Of a stretch of DNA of 64,000 nt, positions 36,456-45,388 are shown piece after piece (position 1 is the first letter of the stretch; each line of letters opens with the position of its first letter). The notes beneath the pieces were generated by a model. That model made no database searches. It saw nothing but the letters and a program-made list of their open reading frames with translations, and was not told where the DNA came from. The translations under genes and the position numbers were made by a program. This DNA is from Neobacillus sp. YX16 (GTDB lineage: Bacteria; Bacillota; Bacilli; Bacillales; Cytobacillaceae). Where the stretch lies: the NCBI RefSeq assembly GCF_030123505.1, contig NZ_CP126115.1, positions 3,796,001-3,860,000 on the forward strand. The letters run 5' to 3'.

Positions 36456-36620
36456 TTATGATATTTTGAAAATCGAAAAGAACGGGAGAATGATAATGGT
36501 ACCTGTAAGGAAAAAAACAGCAAGTGCACTCATTTTTTGTTTTTCCTTCCATAAAGTTACACCAAAACCACAGGTATAAATCGCAATCGAGAACAGAGCA
36601 AGACCAATAAGGATTTGCAA
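36456..36620 (-). CDS. Two-helix small membrane protein, GerD-subunit-like (operon 2)
   Basis: A 54-residue protein starting with TTG one base after the gerC-type stop; the ribosome site GGGGGAG overlaps the end of that gene, so translation is coupled. It has two hydrophobic helices, LIGLALFSIAIYTCGFGV and ALAVFFLTGTIIILPFFSIF, joined by WKEKQKMS. Small two-TM 'D' proteins encoded with germinant receptor operons are known to modulate germination in Bacillus and C. species. Assignment is by topology and position. Confidence 0.72.
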   Translation of the reverse strand: MQILIGLALFSIAIYTCGFGVTLWKEKQKMSALAVFFLTGTIIILPFFSIFKIS

Positions 36621-36621
36621 C

Positions 36622-37869
36622 TTACTCCCCCACCTTTATCGGTTTTTTAATTACTTTCCCATAATCCACAATTTTAACATTTGCTTTAACCTGAATGTCT
36701 GCATTTATGTACGATTTAGCCCAATTAAATTTTTTATATTCATGAATCGTTCCAAAATATTTTCGTGCATAAAAAGATAAAGGGTATGGTACACCTTTTA
36801 ATTGGGTTTGTGATTTTTTTAACACTTTTTCATTTAAGTCCTCGATATCTTTGACTATATTTTGTTTTAAGATTTGTCGGTTTTTTTCCTTTAAAAAGTT
36901 AACCATTGAAGGATTTGACATAATTTCATACTCTAAAGGTATCGTTATGAAAATCTTTGGCTTGGCCCCCTTCAGATTCATCCTAACTTTATTGTTTTTT
37001 GTTTTCGATACTCTAGCTGAAAACTGTTTCTTATTGTCAGAAAAGGGGTCAGGGAAATTCACTAATATATCTTTAATATTCGTTGTATCATCTAGGATGT
37101 TGATAATGCGTGTTTCTTGACCGGTAAGCTTATCAATCATGACGCCATTCTTAAAGACCGCTGATCCAATAAATTGGGTGTCATCCAGTTCACCTGTAGC
37201 ATCCAGCCCCCCTGCCATGTATTCATCTTCCTGTTTTATTTCACGATGCTTTTGCCTTTCGGCTGTGGTATACATCGCCAAATAGAGGTCTGTCCCTCTT
37301 TCAGCTGTTTGAAGGTAACGAAAGAGTGTAGAATCCGGAATCAGCCCATTTTCAATTCCATGATTGATCATATATTGATAGTATTTATGCGGCCTTGTTT
37401 CCATTTTGGGTCGATTATGTATAAAATACTCGCTTGCCTTTTCTTTCGATACAGCTAAAAAACTATTTTGGTGGATTTCTTTATCTTTTGTAATATCATA
37501 GAAAGTAGAGGGAAAGAGTTTGTCTCTTGCAAAGTCCTCAGAAACAACAAAAATTCTTAATAGTTCATAGCTTACTTTGCGGGAAATGACTGCATTGGCA
37601 GTAGCTTTTGCTGCAATGAAATCATTGGCATCGAAAGAGATAATTTCTCGCGGTTTTTCTGTTGAACCGCCGCCGCCTTGCATACTCCCCACCTCGGGAT
37701 TGGCTAGTAACATGGTGACTTTAATTTTACCCTCCTTACTAGAACGATCAAGTCCCAGCCCAATGACATAGGATTTATCTTCAATTTCTTCACGATCCCA
37801 ACAGCCTGTTAAAACGAAAATCATGACGAAAAAAAACAATAATCTACATGCTGTTTTTGTTTTTGGCAT
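36622..37869 (-). CDS. Spore germination protein, Ger(x)C family lipoprotein (operon 2)
   Basis: A 415-residue C-subunit with lipobox LTGC near residue 22, then WDREEIEDKSYVIGLGLD, the classic Ger(x)C opening, a glycine-rich loop (MQGGGGSTEK) and a conserved C-terminal domain (YARKYFGTIHEYKKFNW). AAGGAG precedes the ATG. It overlaps the B gene by 26 bases. The sequence is much closer to GerKC/GerBC types than the operon-1 protein, so the two operons are not recent duplicates. Confidence 0.93.
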   Translation of the reverse strand: MPKTKTACRLLFFFVMIFVLTGCWDREEIEDKSYVIGLGLDRSSKEGKIKVTMLLANPEVGSMQGGGGSTEKPREIISFDANDFIAAKATANAVISRKVSYELLRIFVVSEDFARDKLFPSTFYDITKDKEIHQNSFLAVSKEKASEYFIHNRPKMETRPHKYYQYMINHGIENGLIPDSTLFRYLQTAERGTDLYLAMYTTAERQKHREIKQEDEYMAGGLDATGELDDTQFIGSAVFKNGVMIDKLTGQETRIINILDDTTNIKDILVNFPDPFSDNKKQFSARVSKTKNNKVRMNLKGAKPKIFITIPLEYEIMSNPSMVNFLKEKNRQILKQNIVKDIEDLNEKVLKKSQTQLKGVPYPLSFYARKYFGTIHEYKKFNWAKSYINADIQVKANVKIVDYGKVIKKPIKVGE

Positions 37870-38953
37870 GTTTAAATTCTCCTTTTATCAATGCAACCAG
37901 CCATAAAAGAATCGAAATGACGGCGAACGTAGGACCCACTATATTTGTAATAGGAGTTTTAAAGTCTAGACCGGCATCCATGGGTGATTCGGGAATGATT
38001 CCAATCAATAAATAAATCGTTGCAAGTGATGGAATCAAGTATTTAAAGTCTTTAATTTTAAAAAGTTGACCAAACATGAGAGCATTAATATACAAAAATG
38101 CAGTAAACCGAATAAATGCACTGATAATCCAAATGATGAAAAATATGATTTCGACATTCGGTATAAATTCCCCAAGTGAAATAAAACGAATCGCAGTATG
38201 GAATGGATACCCAATTCCACCTAGTGAGGTATCGAACATACAGATAAAAAGGAAAGTTGCGGCGCTAATTTGGATACTGACATAAACATAGGCAATCGAA
38301 GTTCCTTTACTGAAAACTTTGTTGGATGTGAAGTACGGTATAATCATGGCAAATAAAAAAAACTCAGCAAATAAGGTTAGTTGTTGTGGGCCTTGCTTTA
38401 AAATTTCAAGCATGCCAGGACCCCAAATGGGAAAGATGGATTGAATATGGCCATGCTGCATACTGAGATAAAAGACAATATACAAAGAGACCAGCACATA
38501 GAAAACAATCAGATAAGATACCGATCCAATATGTTGAAGGCCTTTTTTAGCGCCATATGCACTGATAATCATTAAAATAGCATAGATAATCACATTAGGT
38601 GTTGACGTAAAATAAAACGCTCGAATGATATCAATATACGTTCTGGTACCGGCCGAAACCCCAAATGAACTGAGGATAAATATAACCAAACAAACAATAA
38701 AACCAAAATATTTTCCGAGTATTTTTTTAATAACGGAAAACAAATCTTTCCCTTGATACAATGCCATTGTTTTTATTAATAAGTATAGAGGGATAAAAAA
38801 GATTCCGGCTGATAGGAGCGGGAGCATCCATGCTGCATTTTGTACCTTATTATAAAGCATGGTCGGTGTATCCTCAGTTGCTTTCGCTCCGACCATTAAG
38901 ATAGCGATGGAAACATATTCACGAATTCCTAGTTTTCCAGGGTGCTGGTTCAT
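37844..38953 (-). CDS. Spore germination protein, GerB family permease (operon 2)
   Basis: A 369-residue ten-helix APC-type permease. LGIREYVSIAILMVGAKATEDTP opens it (motif REYVSIAILMVGAK) and SLGEFIPNVEIIFFIIWII lies in helix 8. B subunits determine germinant specificity. AAAGGG precedes the ATG. It lies six bases after the A-subunit gene and is followed by the overlapping C gene, in standard A-B-C order. Confidence 0.93.
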   Translation of the reverse strand: MNQHPGKLGIREYVSIAILMVGAKATEDTPTMLYNKVQNAAWMLPLLSAGIFFIPLYLLIKTMALYQGKDLFSVIKKILGKYFGFIVCLVIFILSSFGVSAGTRTYIDIIRAFYFTSTPNVIIYAILMIISAYGAKKGLQHIGSVSYLIVFYVLVSLYIVFYLSMQHGHIQSIFPIWGPGMLEILKQGPQQLTLFAEFFLFAMIIPYFTSNKVFSKGTSIAYVYVSIQISAATFLFICMFDTSLGGIGYPFHTAIRFISLGEFIPNVEIIFFIIWIISAFIRFTAFLYINALMFGQLFKIKDFKYLIPSLATIYLLIGIIPESPMDAGLDFKTPITNIVGPTFAVISILLWLVALIKGEFKHAKNKNSM

Positions 38954-38959
38954 ATATCT

Positions 38960-40501
38960 TTATCCCTTTCTCTGTTTAACGATATCCTTTGGTTTTAAAT
39001 ATCCTGGGCGGAACCTTTCTTTCATTGGAACATGACGGATTATTAAGTCCTTTGACGAGAAAGAATGTGGTGTCATCGGTGCAAAATATGGTGTGCCAAA
39101 TGACTTCAATGAAGATAAATAAAAAAGTCCCGCCATTAATATAGCCATCACTCCATAAATTCCGATAAAGCCAGCTGAAAAAATAAATAAGAATCGTGTA
39201 ATGCGAATGGCAAAATTCAAGCTTCCATCCGGGATAATAAATGAGCTCAATCCGCTTAAGGCTATGACGATGATGACAATTGGACTAATGATGTTTGCCT
39301 GCACAGCGGCTTGACCTAAGATTAACGCACCGACAATCCCAATCGTTGGACCTATGGGGGATGGCACACGTAAACCCGCTTCACGAATAAGCTCAAAAGC
39401 AATTTCCATCATCAAGACTTCTACAATCGATGGAAAGGGCACTTTCTCCCTTGTTCCTGCAATCGCCATTAACAAATCTGGAGGAATCATGCCGACATGA
39501 AAGTTTGTAATCGCAATATATAATGGAGAGGTAAAAACGGCAACAAACAGAGCAAGGAATCGTAAAATCCGAATGAAATTACCATAGGGTGTACGCAAGT
39601 AATGATCTTCTGGCGAATGGAACATAGACCAGAAGGTAGCAGGAAGAATCAGACAGCTTGGTGAATTTGACATTAATAATATGATGTGACCTTCTTCAAT
39701 GAATGAGGCTGCCCGGTCAGGACGTTCGGTATATAATAGAGTTGGAAATAATGACCTTGGTCTTTCTTCTAGATATTGCTCAAGAATACTTAAATCGAGA
39801 ATCTTATCCGTATCAAGAGAGGATAACTTATCTTTTATCGTTTGAAGTAGTTCATCATTCACTAAGTCTTTTTCATAAACAAGAAATACATCATTTCTTG
39901 AACGTTTTGTAATAATCTTTGACTCAACGATAAGATTTTCATTTTTAATCTTTTTACGGATTAAGGCAATATTATCAACAACTTTTTCGTTAAAAGCTTC
40001 TTTTGCCCCTTTTACAATGACTTCGTTTTCTGATTTTTCAATGGAACGGCCATGCGTTTTGGTCGTTTCATATAAATAGCATTGAGAATCGCCTTCCACA
40101 AAGAGTACAGTGACTCCACCCGAAATGAATTCAGTTATTTCTCCTATATTGGTTGCAGTCTTTGCCATTGGGTAGGAAACAATATTTTCAATCTTAGCTG
40201 AAGGCTCCTCGTTTCCCAATAGTTTTTCCATGATGCTTTCTTTAATATGCTCTAGGTCAACCATTGTACTTACGAAAAAAATAAAGGCACGGCGATTTAG
40301 TGAACGGATGATAAACTCACGTACCTTAACATCCGTATTTAAAGGCACACTAAAAATTGTCTTGAATGTCGCTAAATTTTGTTCATAGTCGCTGCTTATA
40401 TCTTGTTTTTTTAATTCAATTTCCTCTGTATTGGATTTTTCCTTATATTCTGGTTCTGTAGTGAGACTTTTCAACAACAACTTGGAGATTTTCTTTCTCA
40501 T
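38960..40501 (-). CDS. Spore germination protein, GerA family (operon 2)
   Basis: A 513-residue A-subunit with an extended charged N-terminus, a soluble domain with SRNDVFLVYEKDLVNDELL and YLEERPRSLFPTLLYTERPD (motif SLFPTLLYTERPD), then membrane helices containing REAGLRVPSPIGPTIGIVG. GGGAGGGG sits seven bases before the ATG. It is the first gene of the A-B-C-D operon. The upstream region has CATACATA, resembling a forespore sigma-G -10 element, but the -35 is unclear. Confidence 0.93.
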   Translation of the reverse strand: MRKKISKLLLKSLTTEPEYKEKSNTEEIELKKQDISSDYEQNLATFKTIFSVPLNTDVKVREFIIRSLNRRAFIFFVSTMVDLEHIKESIMEKLLGNEEPSAKIENIVSYPMAKTATNIGEITEFISGGVTVLFVEGDSQCYLYETTKTHGRSIEKSENEVIVKGAKEAFNEKVVDNIALIRKKIKNENLIVESKIITKRSRNDVFLVYEKDLVNDELLQTIKDKLSSLDTDKILDLSILEQYLEERPRSLFPTLLYTERPDRAASFIEEGHIILLMSNSPSCLILPATFWSMFHSPEDHYLRTPYGNFIRILRFLALFVAVFTSPLYIAITNFHVGMIPPDLLMAIAGTREKVPFPSIVEVLMMEIAFELIREAGLRVPSPIGPTIGIVGALILGQAAVQANIISPIVIIVIALSGLSSFIIPDGSLNFAIRITRFLFIFSAGFIGIYGVMAILMAGLFYLSSLKSFGTPYFAPMTPHSFSSKDLIIRHVPMKERFRPGYLKPKDIVKQRKG

Positions 40502-40653
40502 CGTACACCCCTCCCAGTTTTTATATCGTTTTCCATTACTAGGAGTTTTATGTATGTATAGGAACTTAGTGAAAATTTTAAAAATTTTTATTTCGTAATT
40601 CGAAAAAAATGGTAAAATACAAGTTATTACAGTTTATGAATTAGGGGATTGGT

Positions 40654-41580
40654 ATGAAAAAGAAATGGTTGATTTACAGTATGTTGTTTATTGCGACGGC
40701 TACCTGGGGAAGTGCCTTTATTGCTGGTAAAATTGCGGTTCAAAGCTTTGAACCGGCAACGGTAGCATTTTTACGATTTTTAGGTGCTGCAGTTCTTTTA
40801 TTTCCACTTATGTGGATTATGGAAAAAAACCGAAAGAAACCAACACTCAAGGATTATGGATTATTTGCAGTTCTTGGCTTAACCGGTATCGCACTCTATA
40901 ATATCTGTTTTTTTATCGCTACCAAACAGGCACCAGTGATTAAGAGTTCACTGTTTATTGCCTCAAACCCGGTATTAATTGTTCTGTTATCTGGGTTATT
41001 TTTAAAAGAAAAAATCACGAAGAATCATATTATTGGCATGGTAATTGCCCTATCGGGAGCTGCCTTTATTATCACAGATGGTCATATCCTAACATTGTTT
41101 CAATTAGGATTTGAAACGATTGATTTCGTTTTACTTGGTGCCGTCATTAGCTGGGCTTTATACAGTGTGGTTGGTAAAGTGGTTTTGAAAAAATATAGTG
41201 CCGTGGAATCCACTACTTACGCAGTTGCGTTTGGTACGGTATTTTTAGCACCGTTTGCTTTTGTTGAAACGTCCTGGCAGGATATTGCGCAGGCCAATGT
41301 TTCGACCTGGGTTGCGATAGCCCATATGAGTATTTTTGTAACCGTCGTTTCCTTCATCATGTATTATTACGGAATTAAAGAGGTTGGTGCCGCCAAAGCT
41401 TCTATTTTTATTAATGTCATGCCGGTATCGGCTGTATTGATGGCTACCATCTATCTAGGGGAAACCTTCACCTGGGCTCATGGAATCGGGGCTGCATTTG
41501 TATTAACTGGAGTCTATATTGGAACAAATACGAAGTTATTTACTAGAAAAGTATCAAACGTGAACGTTGCAGATTGTTAA
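40654..41580 (+). CDS. DMT (EamA) family transporter
   Basis: A 308-residue, ten-helix protein made of two EamA halves: ATATWGSAFIAGKIAVQSF with FLRFLGAAVLLFP, and then SWALYSVVGKVVLKKYS with ASIFINVMPVSAVLMATIYLGE. Such proteins export amino acids or other metabolites. Its start has AGGGG upstream. It is divergent from germination operon 2 and ends at a strong terminator. The substrate is unknown. Confidence 0.9.
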   Translation: MKKKWLIYSMLFIATATWGSAFIAGKIAVQSFEPATVAFLRFLGAAVLLFPLMWIMEKNRKKPTLKDYGLFAVLGLTGIALYNICFFIATKQAPVIKSSLFIASNPVLIVLLSGLFLKEKITKNHIIGMVIALSGAAFIITDGHILTLFQLGFETIDFVLLGAVISWALYSVVGKVVLKKYSAVESTTYAVAFGTVFLAPFAFVETSWQDIAQANVSTWVAIAHMSIFVTVVSFIMYYYGIKEVGAAKASIFINVMPVSAVLMATIYLGETFTWAHGIGAAFVLTGVYIGTNTKLFTRKVSNVNVADC

Positions 41581-41607
41581 GAGTTTTCAATATCCTCTTC
41601 GTTGAAG

Positions 41608-41640
41608 AAAAGCACCACGATTCAAAAGTGGTGCTTTTTC
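41608..41640. terminator. Bidirectional terminator
   Basis: AAAAGCACCAC and GTGGTGCTTTT around nine bases, between convergent genes; its last bases touch the stop of the minus-strand gene. Confidence 0.88.
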
Positions 41641-42106
41641 AATTTACTTTTGCTACTCCTAATGCAAAATAGTTCCAAAGTATATTCTCGACTAACTCAG
41701 CTTGTGTTTCTTCACAATCAATAATGAGAATAACCTCTGAATGCTTCCCCTTTAAAACTCGTTTTTTCTTCTTTAAAACTGTTTCAGTGAAAAGCCTAAT
41801 TGCCAATCCTAGTACAAATCCGATAAAGGCACCAATAAGTCCCCAGTAAATTGGACCCCAAGCTAATTTAAATCCGATACTAGCACCAATTACCGAAAAG
41901 GCAGTTGCTAGGGCCATCCCTATATCACTAAATGAAGTACCGTCTGAATGATGTGTGGAATCAAAAACCTTGCGTCCCTCTGTTCTATTATCTAGTGGAA
42001 TCGCAAATATAGCTTCTTTTTTAATCCCCTTTTTCTCCAATTGTGAAATAGCTATTTCTAAAAAAGCGTTACTTTCAAAAGTGGAAAAGAACTGCAAACG
42101 GATCAC
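41639..42106 (-). CDS. Hypothetical membrane protein with glycine-zipper-like core
   Basis: A 155-residue protein. Residues 1-55 look like a small alpha/beta domain (FESNAFLEIAISQLEKKGIKK). Two hydrophobic segments follow at about 65-105 (MALATAFSVIGASIGFKL and LIGAFIGFVLGLAIRLF), then a second alpha/beta stretch (SEVILIIDCEETQAELV). The N- and C-terminal parts look like halves of one ferredoxin-like fold split by a helical hairpin. Its start overlaps the preceding gene by four bases (ATGA), so the two act together. Family not recognised. Confidence 0.75.
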   Translation of the reverse strand: MIRLQFFSTFESNAFLEIAISQLEKKGIKKEAIFAIPLDNRTEGRKVFDSTHHSDGTSFSDIGMALATAFSVIGASIGFKLAWGPIYWGLIGAFIGFVLGLAIRLFTETVLKKKKRVLKGKHSEVILIIDCEETQAELVENILWNYFALGVAKVN

Positions 42107-42891
42107 GTCACCTTTTGTCCTTTTAGTAGTCGAAAACCTATTGCTTGGTAATTCTTTTTTAAATATTTCATTTGTACTTCTTTGTAGAGTTTATTACTTT
42201 CGATTGCACTCATGTAAGCATCAAAAGCTGCAAAACCATAATGTGATGGAAGGAATAAGAGCCATTCAGGATTTAACACAATGGTGGCCTGCCCTACTTT
42301 ACCTAAAAACAAGAGGGAAACGGCCTCCTGGGCATGCGAAAAATAAAAGAATACGACCACCCAAAAGATAACGAAAAAAGCTGTCATAATTCTATTTACA
42401 TATAGCTGACCAAGACCAGGCATGAATAACGACCATACCACAGCAATAACAGGATTTCTTTTATCAAGGTAATTTATTTCAACTGCTCCTAGGCTGAAGG
42501 TATTAAAACTGTGATCCTCACTTTCTGCTAAAAGATAAATTTTGTTCATATCAACCGTTGTTCGATAACTATCCCATATGGTAAAAAGGTAAACTGGAAT
42601 ATACATTAAAAGCCATCTTGTGTCTAAAACTTCCTTCGCCAAATCAATATTTCCTTGAAAAGAGTAAATCATTGCTAGATTAACATGAGCCTTAATATTC
42701 ACAATAACTTCCCAAATAAATAGTACATACCCTCTAAGGTACTTGGACAAAAGCATATGTCCGAATCCTGGAAACGCAGCGGACCACCAAGCAATAATAT
42801 AAGGGTTTCGTAAGTGAATGTGAGAAATGCCTAAAATGCTAACATGTGCTTTGTATCGTCTGGCAGTGTTGTCGTTTGAAAAATTGTCCAT
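42103..42891 (-). CDS. Membrane protein with two TM2-like repeats
   Basis: About 262 residues. Two similar units are visible: NPYIIAWWSAAFPGFGHMLL near residue 30 and NPVIAVVWSLFMPGLGQLYV near 160. Each has the NP-W-PGxGxxYx pattern of TM2 domains followed by a second hydrophobic helix, and each is followed by a loop ending in a WLLxxP stretch (DTRWLLMYIP, NPEWLLFLPS). So it arose by internal duplication. AGGTGG six bases upstream favours the ATG at 42891. It is coupled to the next gene; the function is unknown. Confidence 0.78.
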   Translation of the reverse strand: MDNFSNDNTARRYKAHVSILGISHIHLRNPYIIAWWSAAFPGFGHMLLSKYLRGYVLFIWEVIVNIKAHVNLAMIYSFQGNIDLAKEVLDTRWLLMYIPVYLFTIWDSYRTTVDMNKIYLLAESEDHSFNTFSLGAVEINYLDKRNPVIAVVWSLFMPGLGQLYVNRIMTAFFVIFWVVVFFYFSHAQEAVSLLFLGKVGQATIVLNPEWLLFLPSHYGFAAFDAYMSAIESNKLYKEVQMKYLKKNYQAIGFRLLKGQKVT

Positions 42892-42969
42892 TAATAGCCA
42901 CCTACAGAACCCAATTAATTTCCAATAGTTTTCCAAAAAAGATTTTTATTATCCTATAATAGCAAATAT

Positions 42970-43005
42970 AAAAAACTCATTCACGGTGCGGTGAACGAGT
43001 TTTTT
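42970..43005. terminator. Terminator of the GNAT/DUF3800 operon
   Basis: AAAAAACTCATTCAC pairs with GTGAACGAGTTTTTT (one mismatch) around six bases, directly after the GNAT stop. Confidence 0.88.
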
Positions 43006-43007
43006 AA

Positions 43008-43553
43008 TTATTTATTATTCCACTCTTTTGCAAGCAAACTATAAGTAACAAGGTCTTCATAATGGTCGTATAGCCATTGCCCGTCTCGTCTAATTCCTTC
43101 ATTAACAAAACCTAATCGCTCAGGTATAGCAATACTTTTATGATTGTTTACAGCGACTTGGATTTCGACTCTATTAATCTTTAGTGTTTCGAATAAATAC
43201 TTTAATAACGAAGATATTGCCCTTGTGATAATGCCGTTTCCTTGCGCTTCTTCCGACAAGAAATAACCAATACTTGTTGAGCTATTTTTCCAGTCAATGT
43301 AATGAAGTCCAACCATCCCAACTAATTTTCCATTGAATCTTATACCAGCGTCAAAGCCATTATTATCACCATAATTTCTTATCCAAATCGGAATGATTGG
43401 CTCGAAATCATCTGCTGATTTCCGTTTATCTACCCATAGCAGCCATTCCCGAAGATGTTCACGATTTGATTCGATTAAATCATATAACTCTTCCTTATGA
43501 TGCTGCTGTAATAATTCTATCGATATTTCTTCATCTACTCTGTATGAAAACAT
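43008..43553 (-). CDS. GNAT acetyltransferase, RimL-like
   Basis: A protein of about 181 residues of the ribosomal-protein-serine acetyltransferase type: WLLWVDKRKSADDF, VGMVGLHYIDWKNSSTSIGYFL and the acetyl-CoA site EEAQGNGIITRAISSLL are typical. It would acetylate an N-terminus or small molecule. The ATG at 43553 has AAGGGG eight bases upstream. It lies six bases after the DUF3800 gene and ends in a shared terminator, so the two form an operon. Confidence 0.9.
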   Translation of the reverse strand: MFSYRVDEEISIELLQQHHKEELYDLIESNREHLREWLLWVDKRKSADDFEPIIPIWIRNYGDNNGFDAGIRFNGKLVGMVGLHYIDWKNSSTSIGYFLSEEAQGNGIITRAISSLLKYLFETLKINRVEIQVAVNNHKSIAIPERLGFVNEGIRRDGQWLYDHYEDLVTYSLLAKEWNNK

Positions 43554-43565
43554 TTCCATTTCCCC

Positions 43566-44726
43566 TTATTTGCCATTCGATAACGTTGTCTTTTCCATTT
43601 CAATCATTCTTTTTAAGTATTCATATTCTGATTTTTCGAGAATGTCTATTTCCCTGTTTGTTGCGAGCAAGATTTGGTCCCTGGCCTTGGCAACTCTTTG
43701 AATCATCGGATGGATGGTTAGACTCGATAGATTAACAAAATCATATAAATCATTTAAACAAACGGGCAGTTTATAGCCTTTATTGCTGGAGGCTATTAAT
43801 AATCCCTGATCACGCAGCTTCGAAACAATGTTTGAGCGAAAATAATGCTGTTTGATTTTATTGATTCTGATGGCATTAAGATTATCGAGAATTTCTTCGG
43901 TATATACATATTCATCTGGATTTTCTTTCAAATTGAATAATAGAAACTTCAATAAATCAATCCGGACTCTTTCATCCTCTTCTTCACTCTTCCTATGTTC
44001 CTCAATGTATTGATAAGCTAAATTAACAGCTTGTTTTATGATAATCTGATCGGTTTCTGAATCCGTTTTTTCAAAATGGTAGTCAAAGAGATAGTGCTTA
44101 TAATCATGCGGCCACAGATTTATGGTGATGATTTTGTTTTTCAAAAGTTTATAAAACGATGGATACTGTTTAGAGTGATGTTTTCCGTCATACCCTTTTG
44201 CTATTGTCCCAGCAATAAACTCTGCCAATTCAAGAAGAATTTCGGAGTGGCTATTGTTAAAACCAAAGGTGGAATAATTAAATAAGTCCGGGATGCACCT
44301 CTGTTTTACGTAAGCGATAAATTCCTGCATAAACTCCTTCGATCCCTGTTCATCAGCGACAAGATCAAGGATGTCGAAGGTACGATATAAATCATCAAAA
44401 ATCTTACGATTAAAAAATTTAATAAACGTCTTTTCATATGTAACGCCGCTGTCTTCCCTAATTTTCCGTTTATCAATGACATACGCATACACTTTAAAGG
44501 GTAAATCCTTTAAATCCTGTAGGATTTCCATTCGAAGATCATCGTCTACTTCACTTTTTTGTAAGTGTTTTAATTTAATTTTTTCTACTTCTTGCTCGAG
44601 GATTTCTTTATCAGAACCTTTTACTAAGATAGAAACGATTATAAAGTGGGTCGAAGTCTCTGGTTGATCAAAATCGAATCCATAATGGCCAAATTCATTT
44701 ATAAAAGCATATTGGATATCATTCAA
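43566..44726 (-). CDS. DUF3800 domain protein (RNase H-like fold)
   Basis: A 386-residue protein. The N-terminal YAFINEFGHYGFDFD matches the DUF3800 opening, where the usual DESG is NEFG here. Further acidic positions occur in LDLVADEQGSKE and LELAEFIAGTIAKGYDGKHH, as expected for an RNase H-like metal site. The C-terminal 120 residues look like a winged helix (NIVSKLRDQGLLIASSNKGYKLP). DUF3800 proteins often occur in phages and defence islands, but here the only partner is a GNAT. The TTG start has GAGGTGG eight bases upstream. Confidence 0.82.
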   Translation of the reverse strand: MNDIQYAFINEFGHYGFDFDQPETSTHFIIVSILVKGSDKEILEQEVEKIKLKHLQKSEVDDDLRMEILQDLKDLPFKVYAYVIDKRKIREDSGVTYEKTFIKFFNRKIFDDLYRTFDILDLVADEQGSKEFMQEFIAYVKQRCIPDLFNYSTFGFNNSHSEILLELAEFIAGTIAKGYDGKHHSKQYPSFYKLLKNKIITINLWPHDYKHYLFDYHFEKTDSETDQIIIKQAVNLAYQYIEEHRKSEEEDERVRIDLLKFLLFNLKENPDEYVYTEEILDNLNAIRINKIKQHYFRSNIVSKLRDQGLLIASSNKGYKLPVCLNDLYDFVNLSSLTIHPMIQRVAKARDQILLATNREIDILEKSEYEYLKRMIEMEKTTLSNGK

Positions 44727-44928
44727 TTTTTATCCCACCTCACCAATGGAAAAACTTACTATACTTATTTCAACAAAAAATCCTTTAAACCTTTTAAATA
44801 TGATTTTTTTCCTTAAAATATCCTCTGGGACTATAGTACCTATTGTAAAAACAACCTCATATTATCGTTTTCTTGAAGAATACTAAGGTTAAAATTTGTT
44901 TATTATCGAAAGGAGAATCTTACACAAG

Positions 44929-45219
44929 TTGAATGACAGTGAGACGGTTACGATGAATGATTCCAACATTGCCAAAAGTATTTGGGGAGGATTTTCCTGG
45001 ACACCAAGAGCGGTAATCCTCGAAAGCGATGGGAGAAAAATAGCAGCTAGCATGAGTTTTATGCCTCATGAACGTGAGTATATCGCAAATAATGGCATTA
45101 CTGGACACTTTGATGTTTATTTTGGAGATAGCACACGCCATGTTGATGGAAAAGCAGATGCCAAACATCAAGCCAGGTTGAAAAAGCGGCTGGAAAACGT
45201 TAAATGGGCAGTTTTTTAA
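44929..45219 (+). CDS. Hypothetical protein
   Basis: About 96 residues, with IWGGFSWTPRAVILESDG, YIANNGITGHFDVYFGDSTRHVDG and a basic C-terminus (KHQARLKKRLENVKWAVF). No signal peptide or membrane segment. The start is uncertain: this TTG has AAAGGAG thirteen bases upstream, and an ATG eight codons in lacks a good site. It is a single gene with a strong terminator 90 bases downstream. Family not recognised. Confidence 0.6.
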   Translation: MNDSETVTMNDSNIAKSIWGGFSWTPRAVILESDGRKIAASMSFMPHEREYIANNGITGHFDVYFGDSTRHVDGKADAKHQARLKKRLENVKWAVF

Positions 45220-45308
45220 TTATTTTCAAAAATAATTAGGGATTGCGTTGATTGTGTGCTATACTGTGTCTACCATTTGCTTTACGTTTTACGTTTTTCG
45301 ATTACCCG

Positions 45309-45341
45309 CCTTGCTCAATTACTGAGCAGGGTTTTTTTTAG
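45309..45341 (+). terminator. Terminator, probably of the preceding gene
   Basis: CCTTGCTC and GAGCAGG pair around AATTACT, followed by eight T residues. Confidence 0.85.
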
Positions 45342-45388
45342 CTTTGTGAACATTTTGAATAAAGCTTGGGCCTTATTGAATTTTATTC

